From Paraphaeosphaeria minitans (Eukaryota > Ascomycota > Dothideomycetes > Pleosporales > Didymosphaeriaceae), in the NCBI GenBank assembly GCA_015832175.1, contig WJXW01000007.1, positions 806,001 to 870,000 on the forward strand: a DNA stretch of 64,000 nt, given 5' to 3'. The number at the start of each line of letters is the position of its first letter. Position 1 is the first letter of the stretch. The notes under the pieces are model-generated. The model was given only the letters and a program-made list of their open reading frames with translations, ran no database searches and was not told the origin of the DNA. Of the stretch, positions 1 through 10,308 are shown in pieces. Both the position numbers and the translations under genes were made by a program.

Positions 1-437
1 GCTACGCCCAAATAGCATGTTAAATTTAGGTAATTTATAAAGTTTAATACCAGCTTCCTTCCTAATTGGGAAATTTATGAAGATCAATGTGACTAGCTCC
101 CTACCTACCTTAATCAAGAATTATACAGTAACGTACGTACGGAGCTACGGACCGTACTTCACGGCGTACGCATCTCAAGGCCGTACGTACGTACAGTACC
201 CTATACGGTACGGAATACGCTACGCTGGAAGCGCTTCACTTGACGGGACGGAGATTGTCTTCCAGAATATCGTTCGAGTAGTTGTCAATAGGTCTTGAAC
301 TACCATGTGTGCCTGCACTTTTTGAAGGTAGATCCGTGCAACTTTGGTATGGACATCGCGTTGGAAACGCCCCATTTTGACGATAATGGAAGGAACCGGC
401 CATACATGACACATTTACAGACAAACGGTACACAATC
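1..437. other. Intergenic left edge, no gene seen
   Basis: No reading frame here resembles a protein. The stretch around 130-215 is dense in the self-complementary tetramer ACGT (repeated acgtacgtac and tacggt words), so it holds several short overlapping palindromes. It lies downstream of the PrpF-like gene. Confidence 0.5.
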
Positions 438-1637
438 TTAGTCCGCGTAGACAGTACCTTCCATGATTCTCCTCGCGGTACGGAACACAGTCGCATCCTT
501 CACAGTGCCTGTTTTGTCAAAATTCGCACCGACCAAAAGTTTCCCGCTGTTGTGACCGATCGTGATTCCGTCAGCATCAACGGGCTCTGAGCTCGTCACT
601 TCTTTGACAACAGATCCGTCTAGTCGAGACGCAACGGCAAGTGCCATTGCAACGGTTATAGGCACAGCACGATGCGGCTGCCCAACACTGATCGCTCTGG
701 CTAGCAGATCACAGTCGTTCTTTTCGACCGTCTCACCGGAGATCAACTGGTGTGTATATGGCGCAGCTACCATGGCTATCTTGGGTATCGAACCCGGCAC
801 CGTGTCAAGTGGCTTGGAAATACCCATAGCCACAGCGGCCTGCTTCCTAATGGAATCCAGTCGGGACAGAAGATCTGGGTGTGCATCGATAGCGTCTGCA
901 AGTATACCGCCGTCAACATCGAGGCTGGAAGCATGGACAAAAACGCAGGGATTGCCGACATCGATACATGTTACTCGACAGTTGTCAAAAGTGTCGACAA
1001 CGTGTCCCGTGGGTAGAGTCTTTCCCGTCTTAGACCCGGCAGGGTCGATAAACGCAAGCTCGATCTTTGCGCCCGTGCCAGCGACGCCATCGATGGCGAA
1101 TGATCCTCCTGCCTTCGCTTCTCCTTCTTCCACAACGAACTTCGAGTGAATGATCTTGCCGGTGTTGGTGTTATATATCCGTACTGTGCAGGGCCCGTCC
1201 TTCCTGTTCACGAGGCCAGCGTTTACAGCGAAAGGCCCAATGGCTGAACTCATGTTCCCGCAATTGCTTGAGAAGTCTACTTCTGACGTTTTAACACCTA
1301 TTGCAGCAAATGTATAGTCGACGTCTGCATCGTCCCTAGCTGAAGGACCCACGACGCAGACTTTGGAAAGGGAAGAGACAGCGCCGCCCATACCGTCAAG
1401 CTGGCGGCCATTGGGATCTGGGGAGTTGATGACACCACGAAATATGGAAGGCCATTTCTCTTCGGACGGGAGGTCTTGGTTCTTGAAAATTATGGAGCGC
1501 GATGTGCCGCCGCGGTAGTATGCAGCAGGGAAAAACCTTTGCTTTCGTCGACGTGATGACGCGTGAAAGGATCGCATTTGACTTCGAAAGAAGGATGCGC
1601 AGTGCGTCTGGCGAGCGCATACCGTAAAGGAACTCAT
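438..1637 (-). CDS. PrpF-family isomerase (2-methylaconitate / oxalomesaconate type)
   Basis: The product belongs to the PrpF (DUF453) family, whose bacterial members isomerise 2-methylaconitate in the methylcitrate cycle or tautomerise 4-oxalomesaconate in gallate/protocatechuate breakdown. Family hallmarks are visible: RFFPAAYYRGGTSRS near the N-terminus, QLDGMGGAVSSLSKVC, the SSNCGNMSSAIGPFAV segment with the conserved cysteine, and a closing GTVYAD. The ATG at 1637 (MSSFTVCARQ) gives 399 residues with a basic, hydroxylated N-terminus (RSFHASSRRRKQR) that looks like a mitochondrial import signal. A longer in-frame start exists at 1772. No intron is needed. The substrate cannot be told from sequence. 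Closely related families act on different unsaturated tricarboxylates, so a role in propionate or aromatic catabolism is only inference. Confidence 0.85.
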   Translation of the reverse strand: MSSFTVCARQTHCASFFRSQMRSFHASSRRRKQRFFPAAYYRGGTSRSIIFKNQDLPSEEKWPSIFRGVINSPDPNGRQLDGMGGAVSSLSKVCVVGPSARDDADVDYTFAAIGVKTSEVDFSSNCGNMSSAIGPFAVNAGLVNRKDGPCTVRIYNTNTGKIIHSKFVVEEGEAKAGGSFAIDGVAGTGAKIELAFIDPAGSKTGKTLPTGHVVDTFDNCRVTCIDVGNPCVFVHASSLDVDGGILADAIDAHPDLLSRLDSIRKQAAVAMGISKPLDTVPGSIPKIAMVAAPYTHQLISGETVEKNDCDLLARAISVGQPHRAVPITVAMALAVASRLDGSVVKEVTSSEPVDADGITIGHNSGKLLVGANFDKTGTVKDATVFRTARRIMEGTVYAD

Positions 1638-1772
1638 ATTGTTAGTACGCATGTCTCGATGAAAGTAGACACTAAATGCTTGACAAGAAATGCGATCACG
1701 AGCTTGACCACATGGAGGCATCACGTGTCTCCAACCAATTACATCGATCCTTTGAGCCTTCTTAACACGCAC

Positions 1773-2201
1773 GTTCTGACTTTTTCATAACTTCTTTATC
1801 GCGTCCTTCGCGTCAATCCCTTTGACCTTTTTCTGCAGGTCCTTTGATGACGTCCGTCCGGTTGGCCCCCAAGAAGGCTGCAGGTGCCACCACCGCTTCT
1901 GATCTCTGAACCCCGCCTCCTGGCGCGACAAGATCGCTGAACTGACATTATATTCAAGCAGACACGGATAGTGAACTTTCTCAGTAACGCCGGGAAGGAC
2001 GGGATGGGGTGGGAGAAGATGTATTTTCGTTGAGGCGAGGTGCAGTACCTAGGTAGGAGTGTAGGTACGCTGGGGGTGACTGGCTAGCGCGGGGTTCGAG
2101 GTATCTGTAGGTAGGTTACCTACCTACAGAGTCGCGTCTTTACGTACTACCGAGATGTTCTCTACCTAACACCAACGGGCACCTCATCCGCCTCAGAGAG
2201 C
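1773..2201. other. Divergent intergenic region
   Basis: Lies between the PrpF-like gene (-) and the unknown gene (+), so it probably holds both promoters. Repeated CCTAC/GTAGG words occur at 2047-2135. No gene is supported. Confidence 0.5.
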
Positions 2202-3454
2202 ATGCCCACAAACGACTTCCCGTCCCGAGTTCTCCCAGCGCTGGCAGTATTAGCTGCTGCCGGTGTGACCCTGCACTTGACGACGAATCGCTCGAAGGAA
2301 GTCTCAACAAGATCAAAGCAAGTTTGAAAGACGGCTTCTGTGGCCACAACAACATTCTGATATCTCGTCTCCCGTTGCCTCAAGCAAGCCCCAGCTCCTG
2401 GGGCTTGCTTACTCTCGTACGGCTGTTCCACGAACACGACGCTCAGGTGACGGTGCGTGGGGACACTCTTGTCTCCTCGAAGAAGAGCTGGGCCGATTTG
2501 GAGACCGGTCCCAGGTACTCCAGAGTGCTAGGCACGGTGCCAAATCTCAGGTCGTTCTCGAGCGATGCGCAACCTCGGAAATTGCGCAGCGCGGATGGCA
2601 GCTACGACGTGTATGACACGGCTCGAGGACACGGCACACACGCGGTCCGCATCAATCGCGCCACTCTGATCAACATCCTGGTTCTGTCGAATGCCCGCGC
2701 CATATACGAGTATTCCGATGCGAGCGGCTACCGCGGTGCTTTCGGCAGCTGGACCGGTCAAAGGTACATTGACTGGCGCGCGGGCCAACCCGCCGTGGTC
2801 ACGCTGAGGCCACACGATTCGCACGCTCCCGCGACCGATGTCTACCCTCCCGCCTTTCCGGCAAGGGTTGATCGGTGCGTTCGGATGATGGCTGGCGTGG
2901 TGGTCGACGCCGCGTCGCCGGAGTCTTTCGGCGCCGCGTTTCCAGGGCGTCTGGCGCCGGATCGGTACAGGCTGAAGCATCGGAGGAACGGGTTCGGGCT
3001 GTCGCATGGGAGCAGACACACCTACAACATGAACGGTGGGAAGGTGTTTGAGATTGACTTTCTGTTTCCGGAACCCGTGCTCGAGATGGATGCGCAGGGA
3101 GCAGGGGGATGGCGAGCACCACGCAGTTCCATTTGCCTCGCGTTGCCGTCTCTGTCGGGAGATGACGGCGTGGAGGTCGATGTTTCTTGGCAAGATGAAA
3201 AGACTCTCAGCAAGGCGTTGGACAGGTTGCATTGGACCAATCTCTCCTGGTCGATGCACCGGGGCATGCGAGACCTTTTGCTCGCCGTGGCCCACGAATC
3301 GATGGAGCAGCACCGAGACACGCTGGCACGGAGCCTTCGAGATGCCGCTCAGACCTATCACGCACAACTGGTCTGCTCGGGGTGGGACGGCGACTTCGCC
3401 AAGAAGCGGATGGGCGAGATGGCGGCAATTCCGGCGACGCGGTGCGAATCGTGA
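2202..3454 (+). CDS. Conserved-looking fungal protein of unknown function, membrane-anchored
   Basis: A long open frame covers 2324-3454 and reads as a folded protein (LVSSKKSWADLETGPRYSRV, SYDVYDTARGHGTHAVRINR, SWTGQRYIDW, HDSHAPATDVYPPAFPARVD). It has no ATG near its beginning. An upstream ATG at 2202 opens MPTNDFPSRVLPALAVLAAA, a hydrophobic signal-anchor-like stretch, in a different frame, so an intron probably joins the two. Two frame-compatible choices are donor 2322 with acceptor 2446, and donor 2263 with acceptor 2384; I cannot decide between them. The 3' end is odd. The frame stops at 3454 after a weak tail, while a neighbouring frame continues to 3537 with convincing sequence (SGDAVRIVTALAELMHGG, TTSFWESFGNS). 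This suggests a small indel near 3425-3440. I do not recognise the family. Confidence 0.55.
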
Positions 3455-3537
3455 CGGCGCTGGCGGAGCTGATGCACGGCGGAACGCGGGAGCAGCGGGA
3501 TACTACGAGCTTCTGGGAGAGCTTCGGGAACTCGTGA

Positions 3538-4318
3538 TACCGTCGTCTCGCTCGTGAAAGTCTTCGTCTTGGAATGGAGTCAGGAGTTCAACTACTAGAT
3601 GTATCACTAGCTCCCCATCGACCTTCTCTTTAGTTAGCTCAAGTCCAAGCCTGACCTTTTTATTGAACTACATGCGTTGCACGATATCAATGCTAGGAAC
3701 TGTATTCGTCGATTCATCGGGAATATTGGCTCTAAAACAGCTCTTGAGAACCCCTGAGAGGGGCATCACGACTTGAACGGCATCTACACAGAATCTGGGC
3801 GCTGGTCTTTTATGACAGGATGCATATGACCGAAGCAACATCAATACCCCCCCACTTGGACGTGATCCGGAAACACGACTAACCAAAGCTTCTGAATGCC
3901 GGTTTTCGGTGCTCAGTTTTGGATATGGACCATACTTCCAGTCTCACAACCCATCTATCCTCGAAGTAAAAACCACTCCCCAGTCTCTCACGAGCGGTTA
4001 GACTTGATTGCGTGTCCGACACAGTCGATCCTCCCAGAGTGAAGCGTGTGCAATCTGATCCCTCGGATGGTAAAAGTTGCAAACGGCATGTATAGGTTAC
4101 CCACACCACGGATTTCCGTTGCAGAATGATAACCGCAACACCACGCATAAACCAGGCCAAAGCCCAAGCAGAAAACCACCACCCACATGCATCCGCTGAA
4201 CACCGCCCCAACGCCGAGCCAAGCCAAGCCACACTCATGTACCGTACCCGGAGAATCCCAATGGCATCCATTCCCCGACCCAAACCGTAACCCTGGCCAT
4301 CCCGACGAAGCAAGCCCA
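3538..4318. other. Intergenic between convergent genes
   Basis: The 3' flanks of the unknown gene (+) and the phosphodiesterase gene (-). ORFs here on the minus strand (3879-4341) have no recognisable protein features. Nothing else is supported. Confidence 0.45.
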
Positions 4319-6387
4319 TCAAAACCAATAACTATCCCCACTCTTCGCGACCTCGAAGAGGCATCCCAACCCCTTTCCCTTCTCCGCCGCTACCCTCTCG
4401 CCCTCCCGTAGCTCCTGCAGTATGAGATCCCCGACCAACGACCCATCGCTCATCGTATCCTTGACATGCATGACCACGACCTTGAGTCCCTTGAGCGGTG
4501 CTTCCAGCCCGGCTGCCAGGAGAGCCCGACTGTGCTCCGCGCTCACGCTGGCCATGTTCAGGGCGGCGTGCGCAGAGGCGTGCACAGGGGTATGCGTCCC
4601 GGACGCAGCGCCCCGCGGCGTGGGCGCGACGTCCGTCGTGAACTCGTCGTCTACGCCTCTGGGCTGCGTCTGCGCCTGCATCAGCGTCTGCGCATCCGGA
4701 ACGTACGCGCGCGTGCGACTGCTCTTGCGGGCATCCGGCGTGCTCGCGCCCCCGCCGTCCAGGCCCACCCCGTAACTCGTGCGCTTCCGCTTGCGCCCCT
4801 TGCGCGCCCCTTCCTTCTCCTTTTCGTGCTCCCGCCGCGCCTCCTTCACCATCTCCGCGAGATTCTGCAGCTCGGCGAGCAGGTGCCGCGGCGCGAGGTG
4901 GCCGTACAGCACGGCGTCGCCCTGGCTGTTCGGGTAAGAGCACTCGATGAAGATGCCCGTGAGGATGCCGGCGGCGATCTTGGGCGCGGCTTCGGCCCAG
5001 ACGTGCGCGGTGCGTGGGGAGAGGCTGATGCTGTCGGGCTCAACGTCGCCGAACATGAGGACTTCCTTTGTTGGGGTCATGGACGTGGATTCGGTGCGGA
5101 TGAAGTACGCGGTGGAGTCGATGACGCAGTGGGTGTCAAGCATGGATTGGCTGACGGTACTGTTGCGGGCGGTGTCAGGGCCGGCATTTCCTGAGAACAG
5201 GGGCGTGCCGGGGGCGCTCTGGGTGGGGTGGGAGAAGCTGAGTGAGCGGGCTCCGCGGCCGTCGGGGAGGGATTCGAGATGCTGTGATGAGATGTGGTGG
5301 GTGGAGGCGCGGTGGAGACCAATGCTGGAGGGCTCGAGTTGGTTGGCGTTGGAGCCGCGATGGACGTGACCGGGGCCTCGCATACAGTGGCCGTGACTGA
5401 CTTTGAAGCCGCGCACACCGAGACCGTCGCAGACTTCGATGTAGCCCCGTCCACTACCTTCTCCGAGGGCAATGTTGCCACCCTCTTGAAGCCTTTGGAA
5501 GGTGACTAGGCCTACGCCACCGTCTTCGTCGGTGAGGTTCGGCCATAATATGTTGTTAAAGATGTGTGTCTTGATGGCGTTGACAGTAAAAGGAAGCGCA
5601 GCTAATCGCTTGGGACGGGACGTATTGTGGAAAGCTGCCGTGTTGATTACAAAGCCAGATACGTGGTCAAGGTGAGGATGCGTGATGAGGTAGGTCGAGA
5701 CATGTTCTCTCACTACATGCAGCGCATTGGCCCTCGCGGTTCCGTTCGGAAATGATACTCCAGAAAAGGGGCCTTTCTCTAGTGTCGTATAGGAGGGCAT
5801 GGGTTCGATATCTGAACTTGGCGTGTCGATATCGGACCCTTCGTCAGAGACTGACACGGGTGCTGTCCCCGGTGAGGGTGAGTCTTGCTCACGGACATTA
5901 CCATTCCTGTTGGGTAATTTTGGCATCACTTTTGGTGCAGGGTCTGATGCTAATGGAAAGTCATTGGCGAGTATGCGGGTTATGGCTGCCAGATGGGATC
6001 CCGCATCTACAGCTAGGACAGAGTTCTTCGCCCACTTTGCGGCTGTTGATCGAACGAGAAAGCCGGTGACATTGTCTTCACTGGGTCCGCCTCCAGAGCC
6101 CTGAGAGAGTCAGTAAACATGCTCCAGAGTGCAATGCGCGTAGTACAGGGTGGTGTGATGGTACGAGATGCGCCTTTGCATCATCCAACCCCCAGCCAAT
6201 GTCCGTTCCCATCCGCATGTACTGTAGCAGTTTGGAGAGATGAGGAAAACCAGCCTACCAAACAGATGACCTGCAGCGCAGGCTCATTCGAATGTCCCGA
6301 CGTCCGCCTCGTCTGCCCATGCCCTTCGCCTTCCTTCATTCCAGGATCGTGGCTGACGGATGTTCTACCGTCCGGATACAGCTGCAA
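4319..6387 (-). CDS. PDE1: Class II 3',5'-cyclic-nucleotide phosphodiesterase (low-affinity cAMP PDE)
   Basis: Hydrolyses cAMP to AMP and so damps PKA signalling. Exon 1 runs from 6387 (or the inner ATG at 6339) to 6259 and ends in EPALQVICL. Intron 6258-6101 (158 nt, GTAGGC..CTCAG) leads into exon 2, 6100-4319. Across the junction the protein reads VICLGSGGGPSEDNVTGFLV, the classic start of this family, followed by SVLAVDAGSHLAAITRIL. The metal-binding motif THPHLDHVSG (HxHLDH) is present, as are IFIECSYPNSQGD and a YGHLAPRHLLAEL segment. The product is about 620-636 residues, longer than the yeast enzyme because of low-complexity inserts: a Ser-rich region after SIGLHRASTHH and a basic EKEKEGARKGRKRKR stretch that could act as a nuclear signal. 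Splice sites and total frame agree; only the choice of start is open. Confidence 0.9.
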
Positions 6388-6956
6388 CAGTTCGAGTACA
6401 AGGTCTCAGCCTTATCCACACGAAGAGGAGCCTAGATCTGTCTCAATCCGAGTCGGAGACGTTTTGCTTGGCTGTCTCAGCGCCACGCCTCTCTACAACC
6501 AGTTCTTTGGCGTAACGCGACCAAGCAGCCTCTCACGCTCACGACGTGAATTCTTTCTTCCAATCGATGTTGAACAGGAGGCGTCGTAGCTGTATGAGTC
6601 GAGTCGATGGGCTCTTGCGCTCCAGAAGGCAATGAAGCTCTGCCGTATGGACGTCTGTGGCAGGCGATATTTTCAACCGTCCCCGTACAGGCCGGATTAG
6701 CCGAACGTATGGGCCCCGTAGGTATGTCGTGCAGAAGTATGATGGCGATACGGCAGCAAGCCGTTCGGGTCGGGCGCTGCAGGCGAGCGGAGCAGCGCGC
6801 TCTCTTCCCCAGACGATCGTCGCCCTCGGCAAACTCAATTCCAGCCTTCTCTTGCTACCTGCCCAACTACCTGCCGCTGAGCCGCGCCGTTGACCGTTGG
6901 CCGTTGAACCTTGTTCGTCTGTGTCCTTGCGCACTGGATAGGATGGGCAGTCTATC
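6388..6956. other. Upstream region of the phosphodiesterase gene
   Basis: Contains the presumed promoter of the minus-strand phosphodiesterase gene. Overlapping ORFs on both strands lack protein-like composition. No gene is supported. Confidence 0.4.
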
Positions 6957-7176
6957 CACTTCTTCTTCTTCTTCTTCTTTCTCTTCTTCTTCTTTCTCTT
7001 CTTCTTATTTCTCTTCTTCTTCTTTCTCTTCTTCTTCTTTCTCTTCTTCTTCTTTCTCTTCTTCTTCTTTCTCTTCTTCTTCTTTCTCTTCTTCTTCTTT
7101 CTCTTCTTCTTCTTTCTCTTCTTCTTCTTTCTCTTCTTCTTCTTTCTCTTCTTCTTCTTTCTCTTCTTCTTCTTCA
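6957..7176. repeat. 15-bp pyrimidine minisatellite (TTCTTCTTCTTTCTC)n
   Basis: About 14 near-perfect copies of a 15 bp unit made only of T and C on the plus strand. The single clear departure is a TTCTTATTT unit near 7005. Because 15 is a multiple of 3, the tract is open in all frames and generates long artificial ORFs (Lys/Arg on one strand, Ser/Phe or Leu/Ser on the other). The mirror-like polypurine/polypyrimidine tract could form triplex DNA. Confidence 0.95.
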
Positions 7177-7727
7177 GACCAGGCACCTGCGTGATCCGCT
7201 CCGCGACGTGATGCGATCCGACGTCCAGCAGCGCTTAAAGCACTCGGTAGGTACCTACCTAGCCTCAAAACCGATGAGCGTGCCAGCGCGCTCGAGTCCG
7301 GCGCAGTTCTTATACCTACCTACGTGTCCCACTCAATGCGCAGAGCAAAGAAAGCCAGCGCGCTCTTTGAGGCTTCGCTCGAGGTTCAAAAGAAGAGTCC
7401 GCTTTGTGTGGCTGCGCTCCCAAGCCCGCTCCGCTGCCGTCCAATCGCCGACTCACCCCTCGCGCCTTTCCCCGCTGTCCATCCAATTAGCGCCGCGTCA
7501 ACGCCGGACTCGACTCAACCTTGGGTTCCTCCCAGCCTTGCCTTGCCTGGCCTGGCCTTCTCAGGAGTCAAGCCGCATTCCTCGAAGACGAAGAGACATG
7601 GTGCACCGGCGCTGCCTGGTAGATAGTAGTAGCACCAAGTGCGACCCTGTGCTGCGACCGCGACCGAGGCATCTGGCTTGTGGGTTTACACCTGAAAAGC
7701 GGGGGCCGCATGGTTGCTTGTCTTGTC
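7177..7727. other. Intergenic, no gene seen
   Basis: C-rich on the plus strand with scattered CTACCTA words. The open frame running through here is an extension of the repeat-driven ORF and has random composition. Confidence 0.4.
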
Positions 7728-8004
7728 TATGCAGTATGTAGTGTATGCAGTATGTAGTGTATGCAGTATGTAGTGTAAGCAGTATGTAGTGTATGCAGTA
7801 CGTAGTGTATGCAGTATATAGTCTATGCAGTATATAGTCTATGCAGTATATAGTCTATGCAGTATGTAGTCTATGCAGTATATAATCTATACAATATATA
7901 GCCTATACAATATATAGCCTATACAATATATAGCCTATACAATATATAGCCTATACAATATATACTAATAGTCCATGCAGTATATAGTCTATACAGTATG
8001 TAGC
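7728..8004. repeat. 16-bp minisatellite (TATGCAGTATGTAGTG)n with blockwise drift
   Basis: About 17 tandem units of 16 bp. The first five end in GTAGTG, the next five mostly read ATATAGTC, and the next four or so read TATACAATATATAGCC, so variants are grouped in order along the array. A short interruption (ctaatagtcc) sits near 7964-7974, after which the older type returns. No coding potential. Confidence 0.95.
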
Positions 8005-8530
8005 CTACCATGCACACCGAGAATACCATCTCAGGTAAGCTGCATGGGCGCTGTCGCCATGGGTCGCCCTCATGCCCTGTAAGACATGGATCACCGTCCT
8101 ACACATGTAGTCAAGCGCTGCTGTATACCTACCATGCAGTGTCAACATGCCGAATTCCCCACGGTAAGCGGTGCAATCACTTCGGCATGTGAGCGCCCCG
8201 CCAGCCTACATCGCAAACTTCATTCCAGCCAGAATATCAACCTTCGTGATGCCATCAACATGTCTAGGAAAGACTCAGCAGCCAGGGCAGCATCTGGAGA
8301 CACGTCACGTTGGTGCATTCAAATCACGGGCTGGAAATGCTTTCCGTTTGGCTTTTGCGCCCAAATTACGTAGGCAAGCGTGACTGGTATATCTCTGCTA
8401 CAAGCTGCCCCTCCCCCACACCTCTTCGGGTCAATCTGTCATCCTTCATATGCATAGTGTCCCATCACGAAGTCGTAATATTCGTCCCATCATAATCCAA
8501 TCCCTAATTCCCTCCTTTGAAAGAAAATGT
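8005..8530. other. 3' flank of the eEF1B-gamma gene
   Basis: Downstream of the minus-strand elongation factor gene. Short ORFs only, with no protein-like content. Confidence 0.4.
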
Positions 8531-10047
8531 TTACTTGAAGATCTTGCCGTCGGCGTACTTGTACTCCTTGCCCTCGATCGTGATGGCTGGGGGCTCGTCA
8601 GCCCACTGCTGCTCGACGAACGCGCGGTCCTCGGCCTTGGTGGGGTCGAGCTTGGTGAACTCGTAGCTCTCAAAGTCGGGAGCGACATCGAAAGCGGGGG
8701 TGGAGTCCTGGCCACGGATGACAAAAGCACCCTGGATGGCGTTGTCGTTGTTCTCGCCGTACACCGATGCCGCACCGAAGATGAACTTGCGGGATGCCTC
8801 GAGACGGGCGAAGAAACCACCTGGATGCTGTTAGTGTGATGAATCTGAGTTCCCGACACATGAGAGAAAACGTACCAACGAGGTTGGACGTCATGAAGAC
8901 GAGCTTGTTCTCCTTGTTGTACTTGTAGTCGACCTTCCAGATGGAGTACTCGTCGAACTTGACGTTCTCCCAGAACCACGGCAGGGAGACATTGACGTCG
9001 TTGTTGGAGTACTGGCGCTTCCACTCGTCGAGGTCGAAAGTGGGGCGGTCAAGCAGGGCAAGCGGGTGCTTGGGCTTGGGCTTAGGAGCCTCCTCCTCCT
9101 CTTCGGCGGGGGTCTCCTTGGGCTTGGCAGCAGCCTTGGGCTGCTCCTTCTTGGGCTTCTCCTCCTTCTTCGGGGGAGTGTTCTTGATGGCCTCCTCAAT
9201 GAACTCAAGCTTGCCTGCTACTGCGGTGTAGCTGGGAACGTTGTAGACGGTCTCGTACCAACGGGTGACGTTGGGGTTCTCCGCACGCCAGGCCTTGTCG
9301 TAGAAGTACTGGAAGCCACGGGCGAGGATCGAGGCAGTGAACAAGTCAGCGAGGGTGAGGCGCTCGCTAACAAGGTAGGTGTGGGTGAGGAGGTACTCCT
9401 CAAGGACGTGGACGGCCTTGGTGGCGGCAGCCTTGGAGTCCTCAATGTTCTTCTTGTTGTAGGGGTCACGGCCAACGAGGGGGCGGAACCAGCCACCGAG
9501 AGGGGTGAGTATCTCAGTGTTGGCGTATGACATCCATCGCAGGATAGAGGCGTAGTCCTGCTTGGTCGTGCCAAGAAGGGCGGTCTTCTCGTTCTGGGAG
9601 GTGACTGTGATGGTCAATTTGAGTCACAATAGGAGATGGCCATGTATTGCAATATATGCGGAAAAATAAATCAGAGTAGAAGATTCTCAACAAATGTGTT
9701 CAGACAGGGATAACTGAATGATAATATGCCTCATCCTTTGCGCAGGTGGAAAAGTGGATAAAGACGTACGGTAAACGGCGATAGCGATGGTCTCGCTGAG
9801 AACGAAGCCGTCAGCGCCCTCGAAGGTGGGGACCTTGCCGAGCTTGTTGAGCTTCAGGTACTCGGCGGAGAGACCATTGGCAGGAGTGGTCTCGACGAAC
9901 TCGAGGTCAAGACCATTCTCCTTCGCAACGGCGAGCAGTGAAGTGGTGCGCGGGTTGCCCTGGACACGGTATTAGTCAATCTCGCTCAACAAAGAGGTGT
10001 ACCGCGGAAGCACTTACCGAGTAGGAGTAAAGCTTGCCGAAAGACAT
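8531..10047 (-). CDS. Translation elongation factor eEF1B subunit gamma
   Basis: Structural subunit of the eEF1B complex, which recharges eEF1A with GTP during elongation. Four exons: 10047-10018, 9959-9770, 9604-8876 and 8820-8531. They total 1239 nt and encode 412 residues, the usual family size. The protein starts MSFGKLYSYS and GNPRTTSLLAVAKENGLDLE (GST-like N-terminal domain, about residues 1-80). The GST-C domain follows to about 215 (LLTHTYLVSERLTLADLFTA), then a Lys/Pro/Glu-rich linker (KKEEKPKKEQPKAAAKPKE). The C-terminal EF1G domain begins near HPLALLDRPTFDLDEWKRQY and closes with EYKYADGKIFK. All three introns have GT..AG ends and keep frame. The first exon encodes only ten residues. 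It diverges from uS9m, which also serves translation. Confidence 0.95.
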
Positions 10048-10308
10048 GATTGCGATTTTCTTGGGATACAAGGAAAACAATCAGTGGTTGACAAGGCAGT
10101 GATCGAGAAAATTGAAGTATGCGAGGGGAGGCGGGGCAAAACGAGGGAAGAGCTTTTTGTGCCGGAGAAATTGTGCGCCGACCACGCCATCCCTGAACGA
10201 GCACCAAGGGAAGGCGCTTGGGCCGCGCCTGCCCAAGAATTTACGAACCACAGCTTGCGTGCGAGCCATCACAACCCACGACGCCATATCCCGACAACTG
10301 AAGCCGCC
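10048..10308. promoter_or_regulatory. Shared divergent promoter, eEF1B-gamma / uS9m
   Basis: Only 261 bp separate the two start codons (10047 minus, 10309 plus). Both genes serve protein synthesis, one cytosolic and one mitochondrial, so co-regulation is plausible. No obvious TATA box stands at either side. Confidence 0.6.

Noticed and set aside
6539..7186. 215-residue Lys/Arg-repeat ORF on the minus strand, with Leu/Ser and Ser/Phe ORFs on the plus strand (6607-7741)
   Set aside because: All are products of the 15-bp pyrimidine repeat, whose period is a multiple of three, leaving several frames open. Flanking residues are random.
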